NCBI RefSeq assembly: GCF_039939195.1
Contig: NZ_JBDUUH010000009.1
Span: 1-64,000, forward strand
DNA from: Foliimonas ilicis
GTDB lineage: Bacteria > Pseudomonadota > Alphaproteobacteria > Rhizobiales > Rhizobiaceae
DNA length: 64,000 bases
Reading direction: 5' to 3'
The notes below the pieces were generated by a model. That model saw nothing but the letters and a program-made list of their open reading frames with translations. It had not been told where the DNA came from and did no database searches. Positions 1-9,133 of the stretch are shown here, piece by piece; position 1 is the stretch's first letter, and the number at the start of each line of letters is the position of its first letter. The position numbers were made by a program, and so were the translations under genes.

Positions 1-30
1 GGCAGGACAGAGGGGGGCGCCTCGTGATTC
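1..30. repeat. partial copy of the 12310-12470 repeat arm
   Basis: The first bases, GGCAGGACAGAGGGGGG, match the end of the right arm at 12453-12469 with one mismatch. The remainder of the element is outside the window. Confidence 0.5.
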
Positions 31-48
31 TATCTAAAATGAAGCGCC

Positions 49-744
49 CTAAAAAGTCTCGCGAAGGAATTTGCCCAGAAGCGCGTTGAACGCGTCCGGC
101 TGGTCCTGATTGGCGACATGGCCGGCGCGCTCGATTTTCGAGAGGCTGGCTTTTGCATCACGCGCGGCCCAAGCGGCTGCATCGGCTTTTACGGTGCCGA
201 TATTGTCGTTCTCGCCATGCGTGACCAGTATAGGCACGTCGAAACGTTCGCGCGCATCCGGCACGAGCCCTTCCAGAACGGCTTCCCAGATGCGCACCGC
301 CTGCTCCTTGGGAATTTTGGCCGCAGCCTGTTCGCCATAGGCCTGCACGGCAGGGTCGGCAGAGATGCCGCGCCCGATGAGGCGATAGAGCATGCGGGCC
401 GGAATGAGCCGCAGAATAATGCGGCTGGCTAGCATGCCGACCTTGTCGATAATGCTTCTGCTTCGCGCGCCGAACGGGCTGCCGATGGCAACTATCCCGG
501 CAACGAGATCGGGCCTCAGCCGCAGCACGAATTGCGCGATCAGCCCGCCCATCGATTGCCCGACAAAAACCGCGCGCGTGATGTCTTCCTTGTCCAGTAT
601 GGCGATCAATTCGCTTGTCGCCGCACCGATGGTGAAGCGCCCATGCAGCGGTTGCGAGCGGCCATGTCCAGGCGCATCCCAGACGAGGATGCGATAGTCG
701 CGCGCGAAATGGGCGATCTGCGCGTCAAAAGTCTCGCTGTCCAT
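49..744 (-). CDS. alpha/beta-fold hydrolase, 5' end uncertain
   Basis: Serine hydrolase of the alpha/beta fold; substrate not predictable. The nucleophile elbow GQSMGG, an acid residue in THGENDN and the late histidine in AGHVANQ form a catalytic triad. The first ATG (744) lies after the oxyanion-hole motif: the frame stays open upstream and encodes IVFLHGAT just before this Met, so the real protein must begin further upstream. Between the polA stop (907-909) and this ATG the frame has no ATG, GTG or TTG; an ATT at 829-831 is the only near-canonical start seen. The frame is the same as polA's, directly after its stop. Either a rare start codon, readthrough, or a small 5' lesion is involved. 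Fold call is firm, start is not. Confidence 0.75.
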   Translation of the reverse strand: MDSETFDAQIAHFARDYRILVWDAPGHGRSQPLHGRFTIGAATSELIAILDKEDITRAVFVGQSMGGLIAQFVLRLRPDLVAGIVAIGSPFGARSRSIIDKVGMLASRIILRLIPARMLYRLIGRGISADPAVQAYGEQAAAKIPKEQAVRIWEAVLEGLVPDARERFDVPILVTHGENDNIGTVKADAAAWAARDAKASLSKIERAGHVANQDQPDAFNALLGKFLRETF

Positions 745-906
745 GGTTGCGCCATGCAGGAAAACAATTGCCGGAGCCGCCTTGTTGCGACCAACCCAAT
801 AATGGATAGGGCCGGGCGTGCTGGAGTGAATATGGTGGTGGATTGCTGTTGCTCCCCGGGCTGCAGTGCGCGACTGACCCGCTTTTCTTGAAGGGTTGAA
901 GCGGAG

Positions 907-3888
907 TTAGTGCGCTTCGTCCCAATTGTCGGCGGCGCGGGCATCGACCTGTAGCGGCACGATGAGGGAAACGGCGGGCATTGCCGCATCCTCCATCACC
1001 TGCCTGATGACGGGCAATGTGCGCTCGACTTCCGCGTCGGCGGCCTCGAAAATCAATTCGTCATGCACCTGAAGCAGCATGCGTGCCGTGAGGCTGGAGG
1101 CTTCGAGCGCGGCATCCATGCGCACCATGGCGCGGCGGATGATGTCTGCGGCCGACCCTTGAATCGGCGCATTGATTGCGGCGCGTTCGTTGAAGGCGCG
1201 CACCTGCGGATTGGACGAGCGGATTTCCGGGTAATGCGCGCGGCGCCCGAAGATCGTCTCGACATAGCCCTTCTCGCGCGCGAACGCCTTGGTGCCGTCC
1301 ATATAATCCTTGATGCCGGGGAAGCGCTCGAAATAGCGCTTGATGTAATCGCCCGCCTCTTCGCGGCCGATCGACAATTGGTTGGCAAGGCCGAAGGCGG
1401 AAATGCCGTAGATGATACCGAAATTGATCGCCTTGGCGCGGCGACGCACTTCCGAAGGCATGCCTTCGACCGGCACGTTGAACATTTCCGATGCTGTCAT
1501 CGCGTGAATGTCGATGCCATCGGCGAATGCCTGCCGCAATTGCGGAATGTCGGCGACATGGGCAAGCACGCGCAGCTCGATCTGGCTGTAGTCGGCGGAG
1601 ATCAGCTTGTTGCCCTTGTCCGCGATGAAGGCCGTGCGGATTTTGCGGCCTTCGGCGGTGCGGATTGGGATGTTCTGCAGATTGGGTTCCGATGAGGAAA
1701 GCCGCCCGGTGGTCGTCGCGGCAAGCGCGTAGGATGTGTGGACGCGCTTCGTCTCCGGGTGGATGTATCCCGGCAACGCATCCGTGTAGGTGGATTTCAG
1801 CTTGGTGAGCTGGCGCCAGTCTACGATCTTGCGCGGCAGTTCATGGCCTTCTGCGGCCAGATCTTCCAGCACTTGTGCGGAAGTGGACCATTGGCCGGTC
1901 TTGGTCTTCGAGCCGCCGGGAAGCCCCATGCGCCCGAACAATATGTCGCCGAGCTGCTTGGGCGAGCCGATGGTGAAGCGTTCGCCTGCCAGCTCGAATA
2001 TTTCGCTCTCGAAGGCGGCTGCGCGCTGCGCAAGCTCGCCCGACAGGCGGCTCAGTATTTGGCGGTCCACCGAAATGCCGCGCTGCTCCATCTTGGCCAG
2101 CACGGATACCAGCGGACGCTCCAGCCGCTCATAGACCGAGACGAGGCCCTTGGCGGCAAGCCGTGGCTTCAAAACGTTCCAGAAACGCAGCGTCACATCG
2201 GCATCTTCGCCGGCATAGGCGGTCGCCTTGTCCAGCGGCACGAAATCGAAGGTCACTGAACTCTTGCCAGTGCCGGTCACTTCCTTGAAGGGGATGGTGT
2301 TATGGCCGAGCCAGCGCTCCGACAGCGTGTCCATATTGTGCGCGCCGGTGCCGGCGTCGAGCACATAGGACATCAGCATCGTGTCGTCGTAAGGCGTGAT
2401 GTCGATGCCGTGCCGGTTCAAGATGACCATGTCGTACTTGACGTTCTGAAGGATTTTCAGAACCGAGCGGTCTTCCATCAGCGGCTTGATGAGAGCCAGG
2501 GCGTCGCGAACGGGAATCTGGTTCTCGACCATCCCGCCGCCGAGCAGGTCGCCGGTGCCGGATTTGTGGATCAGCGGCACATAGGCGGCGTGGCCCGGAC
2601 GCGTTGCCATCGAGAAGCCGACGAGTTCGGCCTGCATGGGATCGAGCGAGGTCGTTTCCGTGTCGAATGCGACATAGCCGGTCTGCATCGCATCGGCGAT
2701 CCATTCGGCAAGCGTGCGCGTATCGCGAATGCAGACATAGGTGCTGGTGTCGAATTTGGCGGAGGCGGCGGCTTCCGCGCGCTGCGCGGCGAAGCTTTCG
2801 GGGGTAAAATGCCCCTCACCCTTACCCTCTCCCCGTGAGGACGGGGAGAGGGGGGCGTCAGCGTTGGAGCTTCCTCCTTCTCCCTGTTTACGGGGAGAAG
2901 GTCCGGCAGGGGATGAGGGGCCAGAGCCAACATCCGGCCCATGTACATCTTCCGCCCGCTCGACCTTAATCGAAGTCGCCTCTATCTCGGCAGCGTCCGA
3001 GCCGGTTGCCTCGGCCACGCGGCGCGTCAGCGAGGTGAATTCCATCGCCTTCAGGAAGGAGATGAGCTTCGGCCCGTTCGGCGGCTGCAAGGTAAAATCA
3101 TCGAGGCCGTCGGTAACCGGCACATCCAGTTTAAGGCGTACGAGTTCGCGCGAGATACGCGCCTTTTCGGCATTGGAAATGATGGATTCGCGGCGCTTGT
3201 CCTGTTTGATCTCGGAGGCGCGTTCCAAGAGCGTATCGAGATCGCCGAAAACTTCCAGCAATTGCGCTGCGGTCTTCGGGCCGATACCCGGCACGCCCGG
3301 CACATTGTCGACGGAATCGCCGGTCAGCGCCTGCAAATCGATCATCTTCTCAGGCGGCACGCCCCATTTTTCGATGACTTCGGGAACGCGGATTTCGCGA
3401 TCCTTCATCGGGTCGTACATGGAGACGGTTTCGCCGACGAGCTGCATCAGATCCTTGTCGGAAGAGATGATCGTCGTATCGCCGCCCGCCTCGCAGGCAA
3501 GCCGCGCATAGGTGGCGATCAGATCGTCGGCCTCGAAACCTTCCATCTCGATGCAGGGCAGGTCGAAGGCGCGCGTCGCCTGACGGATCAGCCCGAATTG
3601 CGGCACGAGATCTTCCGGCGGTGCCGAGCGGTTCGCCTTGTATTCGGGGTAAAGCTCGTTGCGGAATGTCTTCGAGGAATAGTCGAAGATGACCGCGAAA
3701 TGCGTAGGCGTAACGCCGACTTCCGTGTCGCGTGCGTTCTGTATCAGCTTCCAGAGCATATTGCAGAAGCCGGAGACGGCGCCGACCGGCAAGCCGTCGG
3801 ATTTGCGCGTCAGCGGGGGCAGGGCGTGATAGGCGCGGAAAATATATCCCGAGCCGTCCACGAGGAAGAGATGATCGCCTTTTTTCAT
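907..3888 (-). CDS. polA: DNA polymerase I
   Basis: Repair and Okazaki-fragment polymerase. Three domains are visible in order: 5'-3' exonuclease (about residues 1-300, beginning LFLVDGSGYIFRAYHA), 3'-5' proofreading exonuclease (FDTETTSLD, NVKYDMVILN and YAGEDAD, all acidic residues present) and the polymerase with motif A (SADYSQIELRVLAH), motif B (RRAKAINFGIIYG) and motif C (VHDELIFE). I chose the ATG at 3886-3888 because MKKGDHLFLVDGSG matches the usual N-terminus; an in-frame ATG at 3951 would add 21 unconserved residues. Length 993 aa is long for the family. The excess is partly a Ser/Pro/Gly/Arg/Glu-rich linker at about residues 320-360, which is a palindromic repeat element translated in frame (2811-2930). 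Confidence 0.97.
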   Translation of the reverse strand: MKKGDHLFLVDGSGYIFRAYHALPPLTRKSDGLPVGAVSGFCNMLWKLIQNARDTEVGVTPTHFAVIFDYSSKTFRNELYPEYKANRSAPPEDLVPQFGLIRQATRAFDLPCIEMEGFEADDLIATYARLACEAGGDTTIISSDKDLMQLVGETVSMYDPMKDREIRVPEVIEKWGVPPEKMIDLQALTGDSVDNVPGVPGIGPKTAAQLLEVFGDLDTLLERASEIKQDKRRESIISNAEKARISRELVRLKLDVPVTDGLDDFTLQPPNGPKLISFLKAMEFTSLTRRVAEATGSDAAEIEATSIKVERAEDVHGPDVGSGPSSPAGPSPRKQGEGGSSNADAPLSPSSRGEGKGEGHFTPESFAAQRAEAAASAKFDTSTYVCIRDTRTLAEWIADAMQTGYVAFDTETTSLDPMQAELVGFSMATRPGHAAYVPLIHKSGTGDLLGGGMVENQIPVRDALALIKPLMEDRSVLKILQNVKYDMVILNRHGIDITPYDDTMLMSYVLDAGTGAHNMDTLSERWLGHNTIPFKEVTGTGKSSVTFDFVPLDKATAYAGEDADVTLRFWNVLKPRLAAKGLVSVYERLERPLVSVLAKMEQRGISVDRQILSRLSGELAQRAAAFESEIFELAGERFTIGSPKQLGDILFGRMGLPGGSKTKTGQWSTSAQVLEDLAAEGHELPRKIVDWRQLTKLKSTYTDALPGYIHPETKRVHTSYALAATTTGRLSSSEPNLQNIPIRTAEGRKIRTAFIADKGNKLISADYSQIELRVLAHVADIPQLRQAFADGIDIHAMTASEMFNVPVEGMPSEVRRRAKAINFGIIYGISAFGLANQLSIGREEAGDYIKRYFERFPGIKDYMDGTKAFAREKGYVETIFGRRAHYPEIRSSNPQVRAFNERAAINAPIQGSAADIIRRAMVRMDAALEASSLTARMLLQVHDELIFEAADAEVERTLPVIRQVMEDAAMPAVSLIVPLQVDARAADNWDEAH
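2811..2930. repeat. palindromic repeat inserted in frame inside polA
   Basis: Two adjacent G/C-rich palindromic units lie inside polA: CTCTCCCC...GGGGAGAG at about 2827-2851 and TTCTCCC...GGGGAGAAG at about 2878-2900, flanked by CCCCTCA and TGAGGGG ends. This is the layout of dispersed rhizobial intergenic repeats. It preserves the reading frame and falls in the linker between the 5' nuclease and proofreading domains. The translated segment reads like low-complexity sequence (PSPRKQGEGG and PSSRGEGKGEG). Confidence 0.8.
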
Positions 3889-4026
3889 GGCTAGAAGCCC
3901 TACCGCGAGCGCCTTTGGCTGTCCATTGCAAAGAGGGCTCTGCACAGTCATCCGCCACAGGAAGCTGACATTTCATGCCGTCGCGCGCGGGTCACGGGTT
4001 TGTTACAAAAGTGTAATTTTCATGCC

Positions 4027-4056
4027 CTTGAATAGCCATCTTCAAGCTTCCAAATA
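4027..4056 (+). promoter_or_regulatory. candidate promoter of the polA-adjacent sRNA
   Basis: CTTGAAT at 4027-4033 and CAAATA at 4051-4056 are separated by 17 nt, the spacing of alphaproteobacterial housekeeping promoters. Predicted initiation near 4062 would place three hairpins directly downstream. A TTACA-N4-TGTAA inverted repeat lies just upstream at about 4001-4014. Confidence 0.45.
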
Positions 4057-4061
4057 CAGTG

Positions 4062-4205
4062 TATCGGCAATTAACGCCGAGTCCGGAGTAAGGCCCGTCC
4101 CCCGCCTATACCGGACAGTGCGGCAGCCTCATCCCCCTCTCCGGGCTGCCGCATCGTTTAGAGTAAGGCCGCCGTGGTTCCCCCTCCACCACGGCGGCAT
4201 TTCTC
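4062..4205 (+). ncRNA. candidate trans-acting sRNA with three C-rich hairpin loops
   Basis: Three consecutive stems are visible: GTCCGG/CCGGAC (4081-4116), GCGGCAGCC/GGCTGCCGC (4120-4152) and an 11-bp perfect stem GCCGCCGTGGT/ACCACGGCGGC (4168-4198) followed by AUUUCUCU. Every loop carries a TCCCCC core (GTCCCCCGCC, ATCCCCCTCTCC, TCCCCCTCC), complementary to purine-rich ribosome-binding sites. From memory, rhizobial sRNA families (alpha-r7 or alpha-r8/MmgR type) have been described next to polA; I cannot verify which family this is. The candidate fills the 396-bp gap between polA and the M20 peptidase. Ends are approximate. Confidence 0.6.
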
Positions 4206-4284
4206 TATCTGGCCCACAGAATGACGGCTTTTCGTTCGATGTGCATCGCTTTAGGGTGCCGTCAAAGATTCGAAAGGTTCGATC

Positions 4285-5673
<1,389 letters not shown>

Positions 5674-5740
5674 ATATCGGCTGGCTGTTGATTTTTCTGG
5701 TTGAAGGGGCGAGGACGAGACAGCCCCTTCGGAGATGATT

Positions 5741-6358
<618 letters not shown>

Positions 6359-6360
6359 AA

Positions 6361-6405
6361 GCATGTCTCCCAAAAGTGGAAACCGGTTTTGGGAAAAAGA
6401 CATGC
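6361..6405. repeat. palindromic repeat (GCATGTCT type)
   Basis: GCATGTCT at the left end pairs with AGACATGC at the right end, and an inner CCAAAA pairs with TTTTGG. It starts directly after the RNase D stop, so it may also act as a 3' hairpin. The layout matches other short dispersed palindromes in this window (27953, 50946, 61974). Confidence 0.75.
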
Positions 6406-6419
6406 ATAAATAAGAGTAT

Positions 6420-6620
6420 TTAGCGTGCTTTCGTAGCAGGCTTGCGTGCGCGGCCCGTTGATGCGGCTGCGCGCTTCACGCTGGAAGCCGCGCGCGATGC
6501 GGCAGCACGTGCCGGTTGCGTCGCCTGGCGGACTTTCCGCACGATAGGCGGCGCGCTGTTTTCTTCGATGATGCGGCTGGCGGCCCAGCCGGCAAGTCCG
6601 AGAAATATAAGTCTGATCAT
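6420..6620 (-). CDS. small membrane-anchored Ala/Arg/Lys-rich protein
   Basis: Unrecognised 66-aa protein. Residues 1-15 (MIRLIFLGLAGWAAS) form a short membrane or signal segment; the rest is strongly basic and Ala-rich, ending RARKPATKAR, like histone-tail or nucleoid-binding sequences. An AGGAGA ribosome-binding site ends 6 nt before the ATG, which supports a real gene. A near-consensus general-stress promoter (GGAAC-N16-TGTT, 6757-6781) lies 137 bp upstream. Function unknown. Confidence 0.6.
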   Translation of the reverse strand: MIRLIFLGLAGWAASRIIEENSAPPIVRKVRQATQPARAAASRAASSVKRAAASTGRARKPATKAR

Positions 6621-6756
6621 GACCGTCTCCTGTAAGGTCTGAAATCGGCCGGCTCAGAGGGCCAATGTGCGAACCATGGTTTCGCAAGGAACGAATAAAC
6701 GATGCGCGCAATTTTCATGTGAGCCGCTCGGCGTTTGAAAAGATATTTGAAGCGTA

Positions 6757-6781
6757 AACAGACCTATGCCGGTTTGGTTCC
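6757..6781 (-). promoter_or_regulatory. possible sigma-EcfG promoter for the 66-aa protein
   Basis: On the minus strand GGAAC (6781-6777), 16 nt, then TGTT (6760-6757). One mismatch to GGAAC-N16/17-CGTT. The distance to the 66-aa gene is long, so support is modest. Confidence 0.35.
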
Positions 6782-6808
6782 TGAAAGCCGGATCCGGCGT
6801 TTCGGAAA

Positions 6809-7075
6809 CTATTGAGGCTCGCCGGTCACCGGGTTGAGCTTCATTTCCACCTTGGCCTTGTCGGTGGTGTAGTAATCCACCTGATAATAGCCATCGCTAT
6901 CCCACTCGATTTCCTTGATGTACTGGAATTTGTCGCGGGCTTCGATCTTGGCAATGATCTCGGAGAGCTTCATGCCATCCTGCGGCGGAACGGGTCTGTC
7001 CGATGTCTGCGCATAGGCATGAGCGCTGAAAAACATGGTCGCGGCAGCGGCTGCAAGAATGATGCGATTGTTCAT
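6809..7075 (-). CDS. exported PepSY-domain protein
   Basis: Small periplasmic protein of 88 aa. A signal peptide with AHAYA-QT cleavage around residue 22 is followed by one PepSY-like module: MKLSEIIAKIEARDKF, then YIKEIEWDSDGYYQVDYYTTDKAKVEMKLNPVTGE. Such modules are implicated in protease inhibition or environmental sensing; here no partner enzyme is adjacent. I chose the ATG at 7073-7075 because AGGA precedes it and the signal peptide starts there; the frame extends upstream without conserved sequence. A perfect GGAAC-N16-CGTT promoter lies 37 nt upstream, so general-stress control is likely. Confidence 0.8.
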   Translation of the reverse strand: MNNRIILAAAAATMFFSAHAYAQTSDRPVPPQDGMKLSEIIAKIEARDKFQYIKEIEWDSDGYYQVDYYTTDKAKVEMKLNPVTGEPQ

Positions 7076-7111
7076 TTTCAAATCCTGATCCGTTAAAAAT
7101 CGACGGTTTAA

Positions 7112-7136
7112 AACGGATATGCAGCAGCAAAGTTCC
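7112..7136 (-). promoter_or_regulatory. sigma-EcfG (general stress) promoter of the PepSY gene
   Basis: Minus strand GGAAC (7136-7132), exactly 16 nt, then CGTT (7115-7112). This is an exact match to the alphaproteobacterial EcfG consensus, with a leader of about 30 nt to the PepSY start. Confidence 0.75.
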
Positions 7137-7415
7137 CGCAGCACGCGCAATTGCCTGCCGCAAGTCACATTGCATGAGGCGACGTTACGTAAGTTTTATT
7201 GCGCCACAACTCAGAGTTGGGAACAAGTCGCGCTTTCCGGCCATTTACGAGCGCAATGACAGATCAAATCCTCTATCTTCGTCTGACCCTAGTAATAACG
7301 AGCGTGACGCTGACGGTGCTTTATCTCGCCTGAGCGGGACGACTGGCGCGTCGATCGATAAGGCCGTGAAAATTGCGAGTTGCAGGAGCTCTTTGAATAA
7401 TATGGGAGGTTTGAA

Positions 7416-7904
7416 ATGAACAAGATGGTTACAGCGTTGACGGGCGTTTTTCTAATGGCCGGAAGCGGTTTGAGTTTTGCTCAGGTTTTCACTCCGGGTT
7501 TGTATGATGCGCCCTCGACTCTGGAGGCTTTCCGCAGCGTAGGCAGTGCCGAACAGGTCGATGGCAAAAATGTTGAAGGCTCGATCGAGGCACCTGACGG
7601 TCAGGCTCTGCCATATACCGCCGAGCTCATGCTTTGCGAAAACGACGGCAAATGCTCGAACATTTTGGTGCGACATAGTTGGGAAGCTCCGAGGGACGAC
7701 ATGGTTCGGTGTGTTCTGGACGCTTGGCCCGAACCGCAAAAATACGGCTCAAGCGCGAATTTTAATTTTTCGGGCGTTCGTTTCATAAAGGACGTTACCG
7801 GCGACGAAGGGTCCAAAGATGCTCCGTCCATTCAGGATATCGCGCAATCCTGGAAGGCGGAGCTGCTGGAGTTTCACGCTCTGACGCAATCAGGAAAATG
7901 CTGA
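7416..7904 (+). CDS. exported protein of unknown function
   Basis: Unrecognised 162-aa secreted protein. A signal peptide (residues 1-22, GLSFA-QV) precedes a domain with four cysteines (Cys-82, Cys-87, Cys-107, Cys-162 approximately) that could form two disulfides in the periplasm. GGGAGG lies 6 nt before the ATG. The 240 bp upstream (7176-7415) hold no convincing gene; an open frame there overlaps the start and has no ribosome-binding site. Function unknown. Confidence 0.7.
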   Translation: MNKMVTALTGVFLMAGSGLSFAQVFTPGLYDAPSTLEAFRSVGSAEQVDGKNVEGSIEAPDGQALPYTAELMLCENDGKCSNILVRHSWEAPRDDMVRCVLDAWPEPQKYGSSANFNFSGVRFIKDVTGDEGSKDAPSIQDIAQSWKAELLEFHALTQSGKC

Positions 7905-8008
7905 GTGTGAGCAGCCGATTTTGCTGCAAAGCTTGATTTCGCAACACCTCATCTTGCCTGTGCCCGGTAAATCCAACACTGTCGCCGGAAGCTTCAGGAG
8001 GGGTGTTC

Positions 8009-8707
8009 TTGCGCAACTTTGATTTCAGCTCATGGCAGGGCCTCCTTACAACGCTGATCGGCCTGGCGCTTTTCACGCTTATCAGCATCGGTATCCGGCT
8101 TTTGATGATGGTCACGATCCAGCAGCGGCGCGAGCGGGCGAACCGCCAGATCAATGAGCGCCTGCGGACATTGATGGCCGCTTACAAAACGCTGGGCGGG
8201 TCGTTCACCGGTGATCTGACCGTCGATCCGAGACATTTGCGCGATATACGCCGCCGCGATGTGCCGATCATCGAAGGCGAGGCTTCGGACACGGAGCCGG
8301 TTGCCGACAGCGGCGAAGGATCGGATCGCCCGAGACGCATTCGCGATGCCGTTGAAGCGGCGCTGTCGGATATTCTCCTGCTTGGGACCGAGGAACAAGT
8401 TCGTCTGGCCGAGCGCGCCGTGCGGGAACTGGTCGCCGGGCGTCCCGTGCAGATACATGAACTCGTGGTTTCGCTGCGCAATTTCATCCGCGAAGCACTC
8501 GATCTCGCCCCGATCCCCTCAGACATAGCGATTCCGATGCAAGGGCCGACACGTCCTTCAGCTTCCGGCGGGCGCGCCAAGAGCGAGCGCGGTGGCACAG
8601 GTTCTCGTGGTGGCGGCGGCGGAGGTGGTGGCATGGGCGGTGGAATGGGCGGAGGCGGTATGGGTGGCGGCCTTGGAATGGGCGACCAAAACGATCATCG
8701 TTCGTGA
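8009..8707 (+). CDS. membrane-anchored protein with Gly-rich tail
   Basis: Unrecognised 232-aa protein. One N-terminal membrane segment (about residues 9-32, LLTTLIGLALFTLISIGIRL) is followed by a charged, probably coiled region (QQRRERANRQINERLRTLM), an Ala/Leu helical domain (about 110-165) and a glycine/methionine-rich tail (GGGMGGGM type). Start: AGGAGG (7996-8001) is optimally spaced for TTG 8009 and too close for GTG 8003, so I use TTG. The tail could be a flexible interaction region. Function unknown. Confidence 0.65.
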   Translation: MRNFDFSSWQGLLTTLIGLALFTLISIGIRLLMMVTIQQRRERANRQINERLRTLMAAYKTLGGSFTGDLTVDPRHLRDIRRRDVPIIEGEASDTEPVADSGEGSDRPRRIRDAVEAALSDILLLGTEEQVRLAERAVRELVAGRPVQIHELVVSLRNFIREALDLAPIPSDIAIPMQGPTRPSASGGRAKSERGGTGSRGGGGGGGGMGGGMGGGGMGGGLGMGDQNDHRS

Positions 8708-8844
8708 TGCATGAGCAGCTTTGCCAATAGCGATCAGCCTGTTGTAAGAAACTGACATAGCTGGCAAATGTATTATTCTGCCTTTGGACGGTTCATGTTG
8801 GTGTTCGTTAAGGCAAAGAAAGAGATTAATTTGCAGGAGATATT

Positions 8845-8952
8845 ATGAAGGCTCTTACTATCCTTATCTGCCTGGCGGTTGTTGCCGTAACCACATCCGG
8901 CTGTGCAAATCGGCGTTGCAGTGATTGGCCGCGTACCTGCATCATTACCTGA
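8845..8952 (+). CDS. 35-aa small lipoprotein
   Basis: A short frame encodes a signal peptide with lipobox TSGC at about residues 17-20, followed by 15 mature residues that include two further cysteines and end CIIT. AGGAGA is 6 nt before the ATG, an excellent site. The size recalls entericidin-like lipoproteins but the sequence differs. Isolated: flanked by 137 bp before and 181 bp after without other genes. Easily missed because of its length. Confidence 0.65.
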   Translation: MKALTILICLAVVAVTTSGCANRRCSDWPRTCIIT

Positions 8953-9133
8953 TAGATTCACTGATGCCCACGGCATTTGAGGCTGCGGACTGGATCGCAT
9001 TGAACGGAGCTGTAGCGGGCATGTGGTAAAGACCCGACACCATGCGTTTCTTTCTTGAACCGGCTTAACGCCCCCTTAAATCGCCGCATTTAGCCTTAAA
9101 CCGGGAGCTGGCGGCAATTGAACCAGGGGCCTT

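Noticed and set aside
2941..3894. 317-aa plus-strand frame opposite polA
   Set aside because: Antisense shadow of the polA 5' nuclease region. High G+C third-position bias produces such frames; no ribosome-binding site or recognisable motif.
4120..4198. Hairpins read as an intrinsic terminator only
   Set aside because: The last stem lacks a strong U-run and all three loops share a C-rich core, so an sRNA explains the region better.
7174..7419. 81-aa plus-strand frame before the 7416 gene
   Set aside because: No ribosome-binding site, overlaps the next start, and resembles no known protein. The region is more likely promoter and leader.
8773..9000. 75-aa minus-strand frame
   Set aside because: Antisense to the small lipoprotein, which has a clear ribosome-binding site and lipobox.
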